From positions 1,240,001-1,304,000 of the forward strand of contig JAHCKM010000002.1 of assembly GCA_026125795.1 (NCBI GenBank): a stretch of DNA of 64,000 nucleotides. Direction: 5' to 3'. Position 1 is the first letter of the stretch; each line of letters starts with the position of its first letter. The notes beneath the pieces were generated by a model. It did not search any database and had not been told where the DNA came from. It worked only from the letters and a program-made list of their open reading frames with translations. Shown one piece after another: positions 42,903 through 52,128 of the stretch. The stretch comes from Burkholderiaceae bacterium. Its GTDB lineage: Bacteria; Pseudomonadota; Gammaproteobacteria; Burkholderiales; Burkholderiaceae_C. Made by a program: the position numbers and the translations under genes.

Positions 42903-44330
42903 ATGCCGCGTGCTTCGCGCCTTGCCGTCCGCTTCGCGCTCGGTTTCGTGGCGCTGCTGGGCATCGCATGGCTGCTTGCGGTGCTGCTGCTCGACCCCAC
43001 GGCGCACAAGGAGCGCATCGAGCAGGCGGCGTCGCGCCGGCTGGGAATGGAGGTCCACATCGACGGGCCGCTGGCGCTGCGTTGGAGACCCGGCGCGGTG
43101 CTGGTGCTGCGCGACGTGCGCGCGCGCAAGCATGGAGCCGACATCGTGGTGGCGCGTGAGGCAGTGCTCGGCCTCGAGCTCGTGTCGCTGTTTCGCCGCG
43201 ACGTGCGCGTGCACAGCGTGGCGCTGCACGACGGGGTGTTGGCGGTCGAGCGTTTGCGCGACGGCCGGTTCAACTTTCAAAAAGATCCGGAACCGGGCCC
43301 GCGACCCGAGCGCAGCGGGCCGGACATCTCGTTCTCGGAGGCCACGATCACCTATGCCGACCCACGCCTGCCGCACCGCATCGAAGGCCGCCGGTGCCGC
43401 GGCGACATCCGGCGCCTGCACCTGGACGCCGGCGACAGGCGCCTGCTGGCGCGCCTGTCGTTCCAGGGCCAGGCCGACTGCGCCGAGGTGCACGCCGGGG
43501 CCATATCGCTCAGCGCCGTGAGCACCGTCGTTGTTGCGCGGCAAGGGGTGATCGAGCTGACCCCCCTCAACGCGCGCTGGTTCGATGCGCATGCCAACGG
43601 CCGCGTGCGCGCAGACTTCAGCGGCCCGGTTCCGGCCTACCGGCTGCAGCAGTCGCTGCAGCAGGTTCCCACGCAGCAGCTGCTGAAGGCGCTGTCACTG
43701 CGCGAGCTGGCCTCGGGGCGCGTGAATCTCGGCGCGACGCTTGAAATGCGGGGTCGCAGTGCCCAGGAGCTGCAGCAGTCAGCCAGCGGCACCGTGTCGC
43801 TGCGCGGCCAGGGTCTTGCCTATCACGGCATCGATCTTGACGAACAATTCGATCGCTTCGAGTCGACGCAGAACTTCAATCTGTTCGACATGGGCGCGGT
43901 GCTGCTCGCCGGACCGGCCGGGCTGCTCGTCACCAAGGGAGTCGACTTCGCCAGCGCGGCCCAGGGCGCGCAGGGCAAGACCGAGATCCGTTCGCTGGTG
44001 TCCGACTGGGTGATCGGGCGCGGCGTCGCACGCACGCAAGACGTGGCACTGGCCACGCCGGGGCACCGCGTGGCGCTCAAGGGCAGCATCGACCTCGTGA
44101 ACGAGCGCTTCCAGGACATGACGGTCGCCCTGGTCGACCCCAAGGGTTGTGCCAAGGTGCGGCAGCAGGTGCGCGGCACGCTGCAAAAGCCGGTGGTCGA
44201 CAAGCCGAGCCCGATCGAGACCATCGCCGGCCCGGCGGTGCGTCTGCTGAAGAAGGGCGCCGAGCTGATCGGCGCCGACTCGTGCGAGGTGTTCTACGCC
44301 GGCGCCGTGCCGGCACCTTCGCCCAAATGA
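42903..44330 (+). CDS. AsmA-family inner membrane/periplasmic protein 1
   Basis: 475 residues. One N-terminal transmembrane helix (FALGFVALLGIAWLLAVLLL) then the AsmA N-domain signature RIEQAASRRLGMEVHIDGPL and LALRWRPGAVLVLRDV. The long body is the repeating-groove beta structure, with the C-terminal AsmA region (GRVNLGATLEMRGRS, LVNERFQDMTVALVDPKG). Relatives move phospholipids between membranes. A second, larger member is at 55684-58029. ATG at 42903. Confidence 0.85.
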   Translation: MPRASRLAVRFALGFVALLGIAWLLAVLLLDPTAHKERIEQAASRRLGMEVHIDGPLALRWRPGAVLVLRDVRARKHGADIVVAREAVLGLELVSLFRRDVRVHSVALHDGVLAVERLRDGRFNFQKDPEPGPRPERSGPDISFSEATITYADPRLPHRIEGRRCRGDIRRLHLDAGDRRLLARLSFQGQADCAEVHAGAISLSAVSTVVVARQGVIELTPLNARWFDAHANGRVRADFSGPVPAYRLQQSLQQVPTQQLLKALSLRELASGRVNLGATLEMRGRSAQELQQSASGTVSLRGQGLAYHGIDLDEQFDRFESTQNFNLFDMGAVLLAGPAGLLVTKGVDFASAAQGAQGKTEIRSLVSDWVIGRGVARTQDVALATPGHRVALKGSIDLVNERFQDMTVALVDPKGCAKVRQQVRGTLQKPVVDKPSPIETIAGPAVRLLKKGAELIGADSCEVFYAGAVPAPSPK

Positions 44331-44379
44331 CCGGGGCACGGTGATTGCCGCAGCGGCGGTTTCCAGGAGAGCGAAGCCA

Positions 44380-44712
44380 ATGCCCGAAACCGTCCCGACG
44401 CTGACCGACGTGGTGGTGGAAACCGACCGGTCGCTCCCTTCAACCGCGCCCGTGGCGCGCATGCCCGAGCAACGCGTCGCACGCGCGCCAAGCGCGCCGC
44501 TTCGGCGGGCGGTGCCACGTGCGATGCCGCGCGCCTCGACGGCCAGCATGGCGGTCGGTGCGCTGGCGTTCGGGGCGTTGGCCCTGGGTGCACTGATGAT
44601 CGGACGGCTGGCGATCCATCGCTTGGCGGTCGGACGCGCGCGCATCGGGCGGCTTCAGGTCGACGAGCTCGACATTCGCCGCATCCGCGTGCGTGAAGGC
44701 CCGCTGCGATGA
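44380..44712 (+). CDS. Small membrane protein with nine tandem pentapeptide repeats
   Basis: 110 residues. A disordered Pro/Arg-rich N-terminus (1-58) leads into nine consecutive five-residue units (44557-44691): GALAF GALAL GALMI GRLAI and then HRLAV GRARI GRLQV DELDI RRIRV. The centre residue is mostly Leu, as in pentapeptide-repeat quadrilateral helices. The first units are hydrophobic enough for a membrane segment and later ones are charged. ATG at 44380 with AGGAGAG upstream; it follows the AsmA-type gene by 49 bp. Function unknown. Confidence 0.7.
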   Translation: MPETVPTLTDVVVETDRSLPSTAPVARMPEQRVARAPSAPLRRAVPRAMPRASTASMAVGALAFGALALGALMIGRLAIHRLAVGRARIGRLQVDELDIRRIRVREGPLR

Positions 44713-44744
44713 GGCGCGGCTTCATGAGCGCTCGAGGGGAGGGC

Positions 44745-45029
44745 TCAGGAGTGCGCCGCCAGCGCGAGTGCCGCACCCACCACGGCCATGGCCAGCAGCA
44801 CCACGCCGATCAGTCCGGCGCGGCGGCGCACGCCGTGCTTGCGGTAGGCCTGCACACGGTGCATCGAGCGGCCGGGCTCGTCGAAGGTCGAATGTTGGCT
44901 CACGTTCCACGCCGCGGTGGTTGACAACGCAGCGACGCCCGAGTGACCGAAGTTGGTTTCGCCGAAGCCCGTGGGACGTTCGTTCGCGGGCTCGTTGTCG
45001 TAACGATAGATGTACGGCCGGGGTCGCAT
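44745..45029 (-). CDS. Small single-pass membrane protein
   Basis: 94 residues. The N-terminal 65 are polar (RPYIYRYDNEPANERP, GFGETNFGHSGVAAL) and the C-terminal 25 form a transmembrane helix (AGLIGVVLLAMAVVGAALALA), giving a tail-anchored layout. No family recognised. ATG at 45029. It is convergent with the pentapeptide gene and downstream of nothing obvious. Confidence 0.5.
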   Translation of the reverse strand: MRPRPYIYRYDNEPANERPTGFGETNFGHSGVAALSTTAAWNVSQHSTFDEPGRSMHRVQAYRKHGVRRRAGLIGVVLLAMAVVGAALALAAHS

Positions 45030-45147
45030 GGTCCGGAAATTTTCGCGCCGCCGTGGCGCGCCGGCATCCTTCGGACCCGGGGGTGCGGTCGACGCGCCGG
45101 TGGCGACCGTGACGGACCTGACAGCGGCGACAGCCGGCGGCGGCGCG

Positions 45148-47490
45148 TCATCCGCAGCCGAGCAGACGGTTCAGCTCGGCCATGTCCACCGGCTTGACCG
45201 CATGGGCGTCGAAGCCGGCCGCCGTGCTCATCATCTTGTCGCGAGCCTCCCCGTAGCCGGTGAGCGCCACCACGCGCATCGATCGATGGTCGCGTTTGAT
45301 GCGGCGCGCCACTTCAAAGCCGTCGATGCCCGGCAGCCCGAGGTCGAGCAGCACCACGTCGGGCGCAAAGTCGTCCACCGCCTGCAGTGCTGCCTCGGCG
45401 CTGTAAACGGTTTGCGTGGCGTGGCCGTGCGCCTGGAGCCACAGCGCCAGCGTGTCGGCGGCGTCGCGGTTGTCGTCGACGACCAGCACGCGCTTGGGTT
45501 GCGGCGCGCTCGAGATCGGGGCCGACGCCGGGTTGTTCGTCGGGTGCGCCAGCGGCAGGCGCAGCGTGAACGTGGCGCCGCGTCCCACGCCCTCGCTGGC
45601 GCAGCTCATGCGCCCGCCGTGCAGCTCGATGAGCTGGCGGCAGATCGCCAGGCCGAGGCCGAGTCCGCCTTGCGAGCGGTCGATCGAACGTGCGCCTTGG
45701 GAGAACAGGTCGAAGACATGCGGCAGAAACGCCGGCGCGATGCCGACGCCGTTGTCGCGCACGTCGATGACGGCATCGCCGCCGTCGGTGCGCACCTGCA
45801 CGCTGATCTCGCCGCGTGCGTCGGTGAATTTGGCGGCATTGGTGAGCAGGTGGGTCAAGCACTGCTCGAGCCGCCCGCGATCCGCACGCACGTGCAGCGT
45901 CTCGTTCGCATGTGTCACGTCGACACGATGCCCCTTGTCGCGCATCAGCGGCGCGGTGCTCTGCAGCGCGGCCTCCACGCAGCCGGCGACCGGCACCACC
46001 TCGCGCTGCAGCTCGATGCGGCCTTGCGTGATGCGCGCCACGTCGAGCAGGTCGTCGAGGATGCGTGCCAGCGTGCCCGACTGGCGCTCGATCACCTCGA
46101 CGAGCGAGCGCTTGCGCGCATCGCCGTTGGGCAACATCGTCAGCGCGGCAGCGGCGGTTCGGATCGGCGCCACCGGGTTCCGCAATTCATGCGCCAGCAT
46201 GGCGAGAAACTCGTCCTTACGCCGATCGGCCTCCTCGAGTGCGGACTTCAGTGCCTTCAGCTCGGTGATGTCGGTGTTGGTGCCAAACCATTGCAGCACG
46301 CGGCCGGCCGCATCGCGGATCGGCACCGCGCGCGACAGAAACCAGTGGTACTGCCCATCCTTGCCGCGCAGCGGGAAGGTGTCTTCCCAAGCCTCGCCGG
46401 CGGCGAGGCAGCGGCGCAGCGACGCCATGACGCGATCGAGGTGCGCCGGATCGACCACTGCCTTCCAGCCGTCGCCTGCCATCTGCGCTGCGCTGGTGCC
46501 GGTGTAGTCGTACCAGCGCTCGTTGTACCAGTTGGCGTGGCCCAGCTCGTCGCAGGTCCAGGCCAGCTGGTCGATGTTGTTGGCCAGCGTGCGAAAGCGC
46601 GCCTCGCTGGCACGCATCGCCTCTTCTGCGGCCTTGCGCTCGGTGATGTCGGTGGCGATCACCACGCGCAGAAGCGGCCGGCCGTCGTCGCCGTGCTCGA
46701 AGTTGCCGAACAGCTGCACCCACACCGTGCTGCCGTCTTTGCGCACGAAACGCTTGTCGAGCGTGTAGTGCGGCAGCAGCCCGCCGAGCACCTGCTGCGT
46801 CAATGACTGCTCGGCCGCCACGTCGTCGGCGTGCGTGGTGTCCTGCCAAGTGCATTGCCGCAGCTCGTCGGCTGCGCGACCCACCAGCGCACAGAACGAC
46901 CGGTTCGCGTAGACGAACTTGTCGTCCAGCGCGATGTGGGCCACACCGATCGGCGCCTCTTCGATCAGCGCGCGCTGGCGCCGTTCTTGTTCAAACAACC
47001 CGCGGCGACGCGCCGACTCGAGCTCGCGATTCAACGATTCCAGCTCGCTGCGCTTGCGGTGCATCTCAACCAGCACCGCCACCTTGCTGCGCAGCACCTC
47101 GGGCGCTGCCGGCATCGAAAGGTAGTCGATGGCGCCCAGCTGGTAGCCCTTGAGCAGCTCCACGTCGGTGGCGGGCGCGGCGGTGACGAAGATGATCGGC
47201 GTGCCTGCGTAGCGCGGATGCTGGCGCACCAGGCGCGCGACCTCGAAGCCGTCCATATCCGGCATGTTCACGTCGAGCAGGATCACGGCGAACGTCTGCT
47301 CGAGCACGCGCTCGAGCGCCTTGGATCCGGAGTCGGCCGTGACACAGGCGACACCCAGCCCCTCGAGCATCGCCTCGTACGCCAGCAGGCGGCCGCGTTG
47401 GTCGTCAACCAGCAACACGCGCGGCAACGGTTGCGTGCCGGCGGGTTGGGCCTCGGCGGTGGTGGCCGAGGGCTGGGTGTGGGTGGTCAT
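45148..47490 (-). CDS. Hybrid sensor histidine kinase (REC-PAS-PAS-HK-REC)
   Basis: 780 residues. Order: receiver 1 ([18 protein letters not shown], phospho-Asp in [12 protein letters not shown]), PAS 1 ([19 protein letters not shown]), PAS 2 ([18 protein letters not shown]), HisKA with the phospho-His in [16 protein letters not shown], ATPase ([30 protein letters not shown]), receiver 2 ([33 protein letters not shown]). No transmembrane segment, so it senses a cytoplasmic signal, perhaps via PAS. ATG at 47490 begins before receiver 1; no partner regulator gene is adjacent. Confidence 0.94.
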   Translation of the reverse strand: MTTHTQPSATTAEAQPAGTQPLPRVLLVDDQRGRLLAYEAMLEGLGVACVTADSGSKALERVLEQTFAVILLDVNMPDMDGFEVARLVRQHPRYAGTPIIFVTAAPATDVELLKGYQLGAIDYLSMPAAPEVLRSKVAVLVEMHRKRSELESLNRELESARRRGLFEQERRQRALIEEAPIGVAHIALDDKFVYANRSFCALVGRAADELRQCTWQDTTHADDVAAEQSLTQQVLGGLLPHYTLDKRFVRKDGSTVWVQLFGNFEHGDDGRPLLRVVIATDITERKAAEEAMRASEARFRTLANNIDQLAWTCDELGHANWYNERWYDYTGTSAAQMAGDGWKAVVDPAHLDRVMASLRRCLAAGEAWEDTFPLRGKDGQYHWFLSRAVPIRDAAGRVLQWFGTNTDITELKALKSALEEADRRKDEFLAMLAHELRNPVAPIRTAAAALTMLPNGDARKRSLVEVIERQSGTLARILDDLLDVARITQGRIELQREVVPVAGCVEAALQSTAPLMRDKGHRVDVTHANETLHVRADRGRLEQCLTHLLTNAAKFTDARGEISVQVRTDGGDAVIDVRDNGVGIAPAFLPHVFDLFSQGARSIDRSQGGLGLGLAICRQLIELHGGRMSCASEGVGRGATFTLRLPLAHPTNNPASAPISSAPQPKRVLVVDDNRDAADTLALWLQAHGHATQTVYSAEAALQAVDDFAPDVVLLDLGLPGIDGFEVARRIKRDHRSMRVVALTGYGEARDKMMSTAAGFDAHAVKPVDMAELNRLLGCG

Positions 47491-47850
47491 CCGTCCGTTC
47501 TGGCGGCCGGTCAGAGCAACGTGTGCCGCATTCAGGAGGCGACAACGCCTCCGCGGGCATACGGCGTGCCCGAATTTCGAGCCGGCGTGCGGTGCGGGAA
47601 TCTCCCGGGTCACCGCGCCTTCAGCTCATGCGGACGATTCCCTCTGATGGCCACACGACGCGAGGCGGCCGGCTCGGCGCGTCGGCCAAAACCGGCAATG
47701 CCTCGGCGGCGCTGCACGAAGTGCCACCCCGGCCGAAAGGTGCACGCCTTTTTGCTGTCGTTGAGCGATCGGCTGGCGGCGCCGTCCTGGCCGTCCGGCG
47801 TGAGGACGAACGCGCCGTGCCGCGTCAGCCCGGGAGGCCGGAGTCCGTCG
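47491..47850. other. 360-bp intergenic region
   Basis: No gene supported. A perfect 6-bp hairpin, GGAGGC (47535-47540) with GCCTCC (47547-47552), lies about 45 bp upstream of the kinase start. A rightward frame from 47647 has a CTKCH motif, but it has no ribosome-binding site and runs antisense through the CHRD gene. Confidence 0.5.
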
Positions 47851-48375
47851 TCAATGGTGGTGACCGCCGCGGCCCGTGCCGATCTGCCCGCGGATCTCCC
47901 CGCCCGGCCAGCGCGTGGTGTGCACGTTCACATAGGTCAGCCGTTCGCGCAGCGCCTCGACGAACGCATCGATCTCGCCGGCCGCGATGCCTTGGGGGTC
48001 GGGCCCGAGCACCGAACTGGCGGTGATCACGCCGCTGACCGTGCCGCTGCGCAGCGGGCAGGCCTGGGTGCCGGCGGGCCCGTTGTCGAGGTTGGTGCAC
48101 AAGAACACCGAAATGCCGCCGTTGACCGACAGCTGCCCGAAGTGGATGTGCGCCTGCGTCGCATCCGCCTCCAGACCGGAGTAGCTGAGCTCGTAGGCGA
48201 TCGTGCTGCGGTCCGGGTAGATGAACAGGCGCATCTGCCCCTTGCCGGGGGTGGACACCGGCATCACTTCCTCGAAGCCGGTGAGGTCAGCGCGCAACTG
48301 ACGCGGGCCTGTGGCAAGGGCGGCGCTGGCGGCCGCGGCAAGAACCAGCAGCAGCCACGGTGAACGGTGCTTCAT
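47851..48375 (-). CDS. Secreted CHRD-domain protein
   Basis: 174 residues. Signal peptide LLLVLAAAASAALATG; the rest is a CHRD domain: LRADLTGFEEVMPVSTPGKG, FIYPDRSTIAYELSYSGL, TQAHIHFGQ and TRWPGGEIRGQIG. Ends GGHHH. The HIHFG and PGGEIRGQI words are family hallmarks. Function in bacteria unknown. ATG at 48375; 95 bp follow the esterase-like gene on the same strand. Confidence 0.9.
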   Translation of the reverse strand: MKHRSPWLLLVLAAAASAALATGPRQLRADLTGFEEVMPVSTPGKGQMRLFIYPDRSTIAYELSYSGLEADATQAHIHFGQLSVNGGISVFLCTNLDNGPAGTQACPLRSGTVSGVITASSVLGPDPQGIAAGEIDAFVEALRERLTYVNVHTTRWPGGEIRGQIGTGRGGHHH

Positions 48376-48470
48376 GTGGGCTCCTTCGACGAGGCGTGAA
48401 AGGGACCCTGTGTACGACCTCGGCCGCTGCGAAATTCCGCAGGCCCGATGCTTGCGTCGGCAGCGGCCGC

Positions 48471-49817
48471 TCAGAGCCCGCTGGGATAGGTCTCGGCGGC
48501 TTCGTGCAGCGCCGGCTGTTCGTGTTCGTCGAGCGGCAGCAGCGCGCTGCTGTGGTCGATGTGGATCACGGCATCGAACTGCATCGGCAGGCAGGCGTGG
48601 TAGTAGTGGCTGTGCAGTTCGGTGTCGGGCCGGTAGATCACGCCGATCGCACGCTCGCGACGCGGCGCCATCAGCAGGCGCTGTGCGTCGGAGGCCTCGC
48701 GCAGCGGCAGCATGAAGTTGTTCAGACCGGTGGCATGCAGCAACCGCTCGTAGCTGTCGGCGCGCGACGGCTGCACGGCCTTGCGCTCGTGCGGACCGTC
48801 CCAGTCGCTGGCGGCCATCACGTCGCCGTGGTGCGTGGTGAAACCCACCAGCACGCACTCGGCGCCATGACGCTGGCGCACCAGCTGGCCGAGGCTGAGC
48901 TCGCCGCGGCGCTGGCCCATCTCGGTGGCGCGTGCGTCGCCGAGGTGCGAGTTGTGCGCCCACACCACGATCCTGGGCGCGCGGCCGTCGCGGCCGATGT
49001 GGCGCTCGACCTCGGCCAGCGTCTCGGCCATGTGGCGATCACGCAGATTCCACGACGATTCGTCGTTGCGGAACACCATCGAGCGGTAGTAGGCCTCGGC
49101 GTTGTTGACCAGGCGCGCGTTCTGCACCGCGTCGAACGCCGCTTCCACGTCATACGGATCGTGCGTGCGACGCGCCGCGTGGCGCCGCATGTCCACCAGC
49201 ATCGCCAGCACTTGTTGCCGGCACGACATCGACACGTCGAGGCCGGCGAGCAGGCTGTAGCGCTGCAAACCACTGTCGTCGAAACCGTCGAAGTGGTCAA
49301 AGCACGCATAACGCTGGCGTGCCTGCTCGGCGGCCGCCGGTTCGGCGCTCGACAGGTAGTCGACCACCGCCGCCATCGAGCTGCGCAGGCTGTACAGGTC
49401 GAGTCCGTAGATGCCGGCGCGGCGGTCCTCGCTGCGCTGAAGGTTGAACGCGCGCAGCCAGTCGACGAAGGCCACAACGTCGGTGTTGCGCCACATCCAG
49501 GTGGGAAAGCGCTGGAAGCCGGCCAGCGCCGCGGCCGCGGCGCGGTCGTCATGGGCGCCGCGCACGAAGCGGTTGAGCTGGTAGGTGTCGGGCCAGTCGC
49601 CCTCGATCGCCACCGCGTCGAAGGCATGTTCCTCGATCAGCCGCCGCGTGATCGCGGCGCGCTCGGCGTAGAACTCGTGCGTGCCGTGTGTGGCCTCGCC
49701 GAGCAGCACGTAGCGCGCATCGCCGATCAGCGACAGCAGCGCGTCGTGGTCGCGTTCATCGCCGCGCAGCGGCTGCGCGCCGCGCCGCAGCGCATCGGTG
49801 GGCGCCAAATGTTCCAT
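48471..49817 (-). CDS. Erythromycin esterase-like hydrolase
   Basis: 448 residues of the EreA/SucA family. Catalytic and conserved motifs: LLGEATHGTHEFYAER (Glu/His), VAIEGDWPDTYQLNRFVRG, YGLDLYSLRSSM and AHNSHLGDARATEMGQR (His). YHACLPMQFDAVIHID lies near the end. Most members in environmental genomes are not proven macrolide esterases. ATG at 49817; alternative upstream frame lacks family sequence. Divergent from the ChaB-like gene. Confidence 0.9.
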   Translation of the reverse strand: MEHLAPTDALRRGAQPLRGDERDHDALLSLIGDARYVLLGEATHGTHEFYAERAAITRRLIEEHAFDAVAIEGDWPDTYQLNRFVRGAHDDRAAAAALAGFQRFPTWMWRNTDVVAFVDWLRAFNLQRSEDRRAGIYGLDLYSLRSSMAAVVDYLSSAEPAAAEQARQRYACFDHFDGFDDSGLQRYSLLAGLDVSMSCRQQVLAMLVDMRRHAARRTHDPYDVEAAFDAVQNARLVNNAEAYYRSMVFRNDESSWNLRDRHMAETLAEVERHIGRDGRAPRIVVWAHNSHLGDARATEMGQRRGELSLGQLVRQRHGAECVLVGFTTHHGDVMAASDWDGPHERKAVQPSRADSYERLLHATGLNNFMLPLREASDAQRLLMAPRRERAIGVIYRPDTELHSHYYHACLPMQFDAVIHIDHSSALLPLDEHEQPALHEAAETYPSGL

Positions 49818-49951
49818 TGCGCACGTTCGGCAATCGCCGTTCCTGTGGCGCACGCCGCCGGTTGTCGACGCTGCACGATTCAGATGCCGTGGCGCCGCCC
49901 AAGGCATCCGATTTGCCGCAAGGAGATGACGCCCAGCGCAGGAGTATCGCC

Positions 49952-50350
49952 ATGCCCGTGAAACCGTCCGACGTCAAGATGCCCGGCACGCTCGAGCGCT
50001 CGCCGAAGAAGGCGCAGCGCACCTACGCCAAGACGCTGGCCGCGGCCGAATCGGAGTACGGTGCCGGCGAGCGCGCGTCGCGCACCGCATACGCGTCGCT
50101 GAAGCACAGTTTCGAGAAGGTCGGCGACCACTGGGAGGCCAAGGGCCACAAGGGGCCATCGGATCCGCAGGCCGCCAAGAGCGGCCGCGCGGCACGCCGA
50201 TCCGATCGGTCCACCTACGGCGGCGTGGATGCGATGGGCCAGTCGCGCGATGCGCTGTACCGGCGCGCACAAGCGCTGGGTATCGAAGGGCGCTCGTCGA
50301 TGCGCAAGGACGAGCTGGCGCAGGCGATCGCGCGCAAGCAGAAGAAGTAG
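49952..50350 (+). CDS. ChaB-like protein with C-terminal Rho-N/SAP-like helix
   Basis: 132 residues. Residues 10-65 match ChaB: PGTLERSPKKAQRTYAKTL, YGAGERASRTAYASLKH, WEAKGHKG. After a Ser/Arg-rich linker, the end (RDALYRRAQALGIEGRSSM, RKDELAQAIARKQ) looks like a Rho N-terminal or SAP helix-extended-helix motif that binds nucleic acid. The ATG at 49952 has GGAG 9 bases upstream. Convergent with the gene ending at 50368. Confidence 0.8.
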   Translation: MPVKPSDVKMPGTLERSPKKAQRTYAKTLAAAESEYGAGERASRTAYASLKHSFEKVGDHWEAKGHKGPSDPQAAKSGRAARRSDRSTYGGVDAMGQSRDALYRRAQALGIEGRSSMRKDELAQAIARKQKK

Positions 50351-50367
50351 TGTGCTGGGCGACAGGC

Positions 50368-50736
50368 TCAACGGCTCGTCGCGGCCCTGATCGATACCAC
50401 GTCGCCGGGCAGGGTGCCCAGCACGTGGCCGAGTTGCTCCCAGATCGACGCCGCATCGGCGTCGGTGAAGGCGAACGCGATCCAGCCGAAGCCCGCGTGC
50501 CGCAGGCCGATGCTGACGCGACCGTCGGCATCGCGCGTCACATAGGCCTCGGGGTCGTCCTGCGCGGTGAACGTCACCGCATCCACCGCGTCTTCCTGTT
50601 GCCGGGGAATCTCGGGTTCCATGGTGGTGCGCACCTCGGCCAGCTGGTGGATCAACCGGTCGAGCTCTTGCGGGCCGAGCCCCACGGCCCGAATGCGCAG
50701 CCGACCGTCTGCGTCGGTCGCGATCTCCATCGGCAT
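50368..50736 (-). CDS. Hypothetical cytoplasmic protein
   Basis: 122 residues, alpha/beta pattern: MPMEIATDADGRLRIRAVGL, LDRLIHQLAEVRTTMEP, FTAQDDPEAYVTRDADGR, GFGWIAFAFTDADAASIWEQ. No known family. ATG at 50736 with GGAG upstream; the longer frame to 50796 adds only low-complexity residues. Confidence 0.6.
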   Translation of the reverse strand: MPMEIATDADGRLRIRAVGLGPQELDRLIHQLAEVRTTMEPEIPRQQEDAVDAVTFTAQDDPEAYVTRDADGRVSIGLRHAGFGWIAFAFTDADAASIWEQLGHVLGTLPGDVVSIRAATSR

Positions 50737-50916
50737 GTCTCCAATCCTTTTCTTGCTGGCCTCACGTGCCGAGGTTAACCGCGGCGGCGCCGGCATGCGC
50801 TTCCGTCGCAGCCAGATCCGGGATGCAGACGCCCGCAGCGATGCGCACGGGGGCCGCGCGGCCGCCCGTGAATCCGATCCGGCTGCGGGGTCTTGTCTGT
50901 GCCCTCGGGTGCCGGC

Positions 50917-51129
50917 TCAGTCGTGCAGCTCGATCGCGCCTCGCGATACGTAGCTGCGAAAGTCCTGGATCGGCATGGCGGCCGAGTTGTGCGTCTCGCC
51001 GTCGCTCCAGCTCAGCGTGGCGTCGGTCAGTGTGGTCTGCACCTCGACCGGGCCCGGACGGATCGTCGCGGTGACGCCGTCGCCCTGGCGGTACTCGACC
51101 TTGCCGGTGATCCGGGCTTGTTGTGGCAT
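50917..51129 (-). CDS. Small hypothetical protein
   Basis: 70 residues, beta-rich: MPQQARITGKVEYRQGDGVT, TIRPGPVEVQTTLTDATLSW, AMPIQDFRSYVSRGAIELHD. The start ATG at 51129 is preceded by GAGGGG. It is 77 bp from the end of the SDR gene on the same strand. It lies inside a longer antisense-like frame but is itself compact and protein-like. Function unknown. Confidence 0.6.
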   Translation of the reverse strand: MPQQARITGKVEYRQGDGVTATIRPGPVEVQTTLTDATLSWSDGETHNSAAMPIQDFRSYVSRGAIELHD

Positions 51130-51206
51130 GGTGCCCCTCTCTTCGTGCGGTGCCCGCCCGCGGAGACCAGCCGGGGCAAGCGGCAGACCTGTGGCGGGGC
51201 GCGCCG

Positions 51207-52022
51207 TCAGCCGCCGCCGATGAAAGCCGGGTACAGCGCCATGCCGCCGTCGACGAACAGGGTGGCGCCGGTGACGTAGTCGGAGGCGTCCGATGCCAGC
51301 CACAGCGCGGCGCGTGCCACGTCGTCGGGTTCGCCGACGCGGCCGTGGGGGATCAGCTTCAGCAGCGCGTCTTCGGCTTCGCGCGTGCGCCAGGCGTCGG
51401 CATTGATCGGCGTGCGGATCGCGCCCGGCGCGATGGCGTTCACGCGGATGCGTTCGGCGGCCAGTTCCTGCGCCATGGTCTGCATCAGCAGCATCACGCC
51501 GGCCTTCGATGCCGCGTAGTTGGCATGGCCGGCCCAGGGGATCTGCTGGTGCACCGAGCTGATGCAGATGATCTTGCCGAGCGCGGCCGATGGGCCCTGG
51601 GGGCCGCGCCGCTTGAACTCGCGCACCGCTCCGCGGGCGCACAGGAACTGTCCGGTGAGGTTGACGGCGATCACGGTGTTCCACTGCTCGAGCGTCATCT
51701 GCTCGAGCGGCGCATCGCGCTGCAGCCCGGCGTTGCACACCACGATGTGCAGCGTGCCGAGCGCGCCGATCGCGCGCTGGAACATCGCATCGACGTCGCC
51801 CTCGCGGCTTACGTCGGCGCGCAACGCCACGGCGCGCCGGCCCATGGTGCGCAGCTCTTGCACCACGGCCTCGGCCCCGTCGGCGTCGCGCACGAAGTTC
51901 ACCGCCACGTCGGCGCCGGCGTGGCCGAACGCCAGCGCCATCGCGCGCCCGATGCCGGAGCTTGCGCCGGTCACCAAGGCGGCCTGGCCTTGCAGCGAAA
52001 GGGACGTGTGGGTCGGTGTCAT
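51207..52022 (-). CDS. Short-chain dehydrogenase, glucose-1-dehydrogenase-like
   Basis: 271 residues. TGxxxGIG is LVTGASSGIGRAMALAF; NAG is VCNAGLQRDAP; catalytic Ser in ICISSVHQQIPW and Tyr-x3-Lys in NYAASKAGVML; IAPGAIRTPIN and GATLFVDGGMALYP close the fold. Classical SDR using NAD(P). The sulfatase gene lies just upstream on the same strand (about 106 bp), so the two may share a pathway (inference). Confidence 0.9.
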   Translation of the reverse strand: MTPTHTSLSLQGQAALVTGASSGIGRAMALAFGHAGADVAVNFVRDADGAEAVVQELRTMGRRAVALRADVSREGDVDAMFQRAIGALGTLHIVVCNAGLQRDAPLEQMTLEQWNTVIAVNLTGQFLCARGAVREFKRRGPQGPSAALGKIICISSVHQQIPWAGHANYAASKAGVMLLMQTMAQELAAERIRVNAIAPGAIRTPINADAWRTREAEDALLKLIPHGRVGEPDDVARAALWLASDASDYVTGATLFVDGGMALYPAFIGGG

Positions 52023-52128
52023 CGGGGTCGTCCGGCATCGAACGTCCCCATCCGAGAGCAAGCCGCGCTCCCGCCGCGACGTCAGCGCTGCTTGAAGCGG
52101 CGGCATCGCTGCGATGCCACGGGCGCCG

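Noticed and set aside
47647-47850. Possible short gene with a CTKCH motif
   Set aside because: No ribosome-binding site, Arg/Pro-rich, and continues antisense into the CHRD gene.
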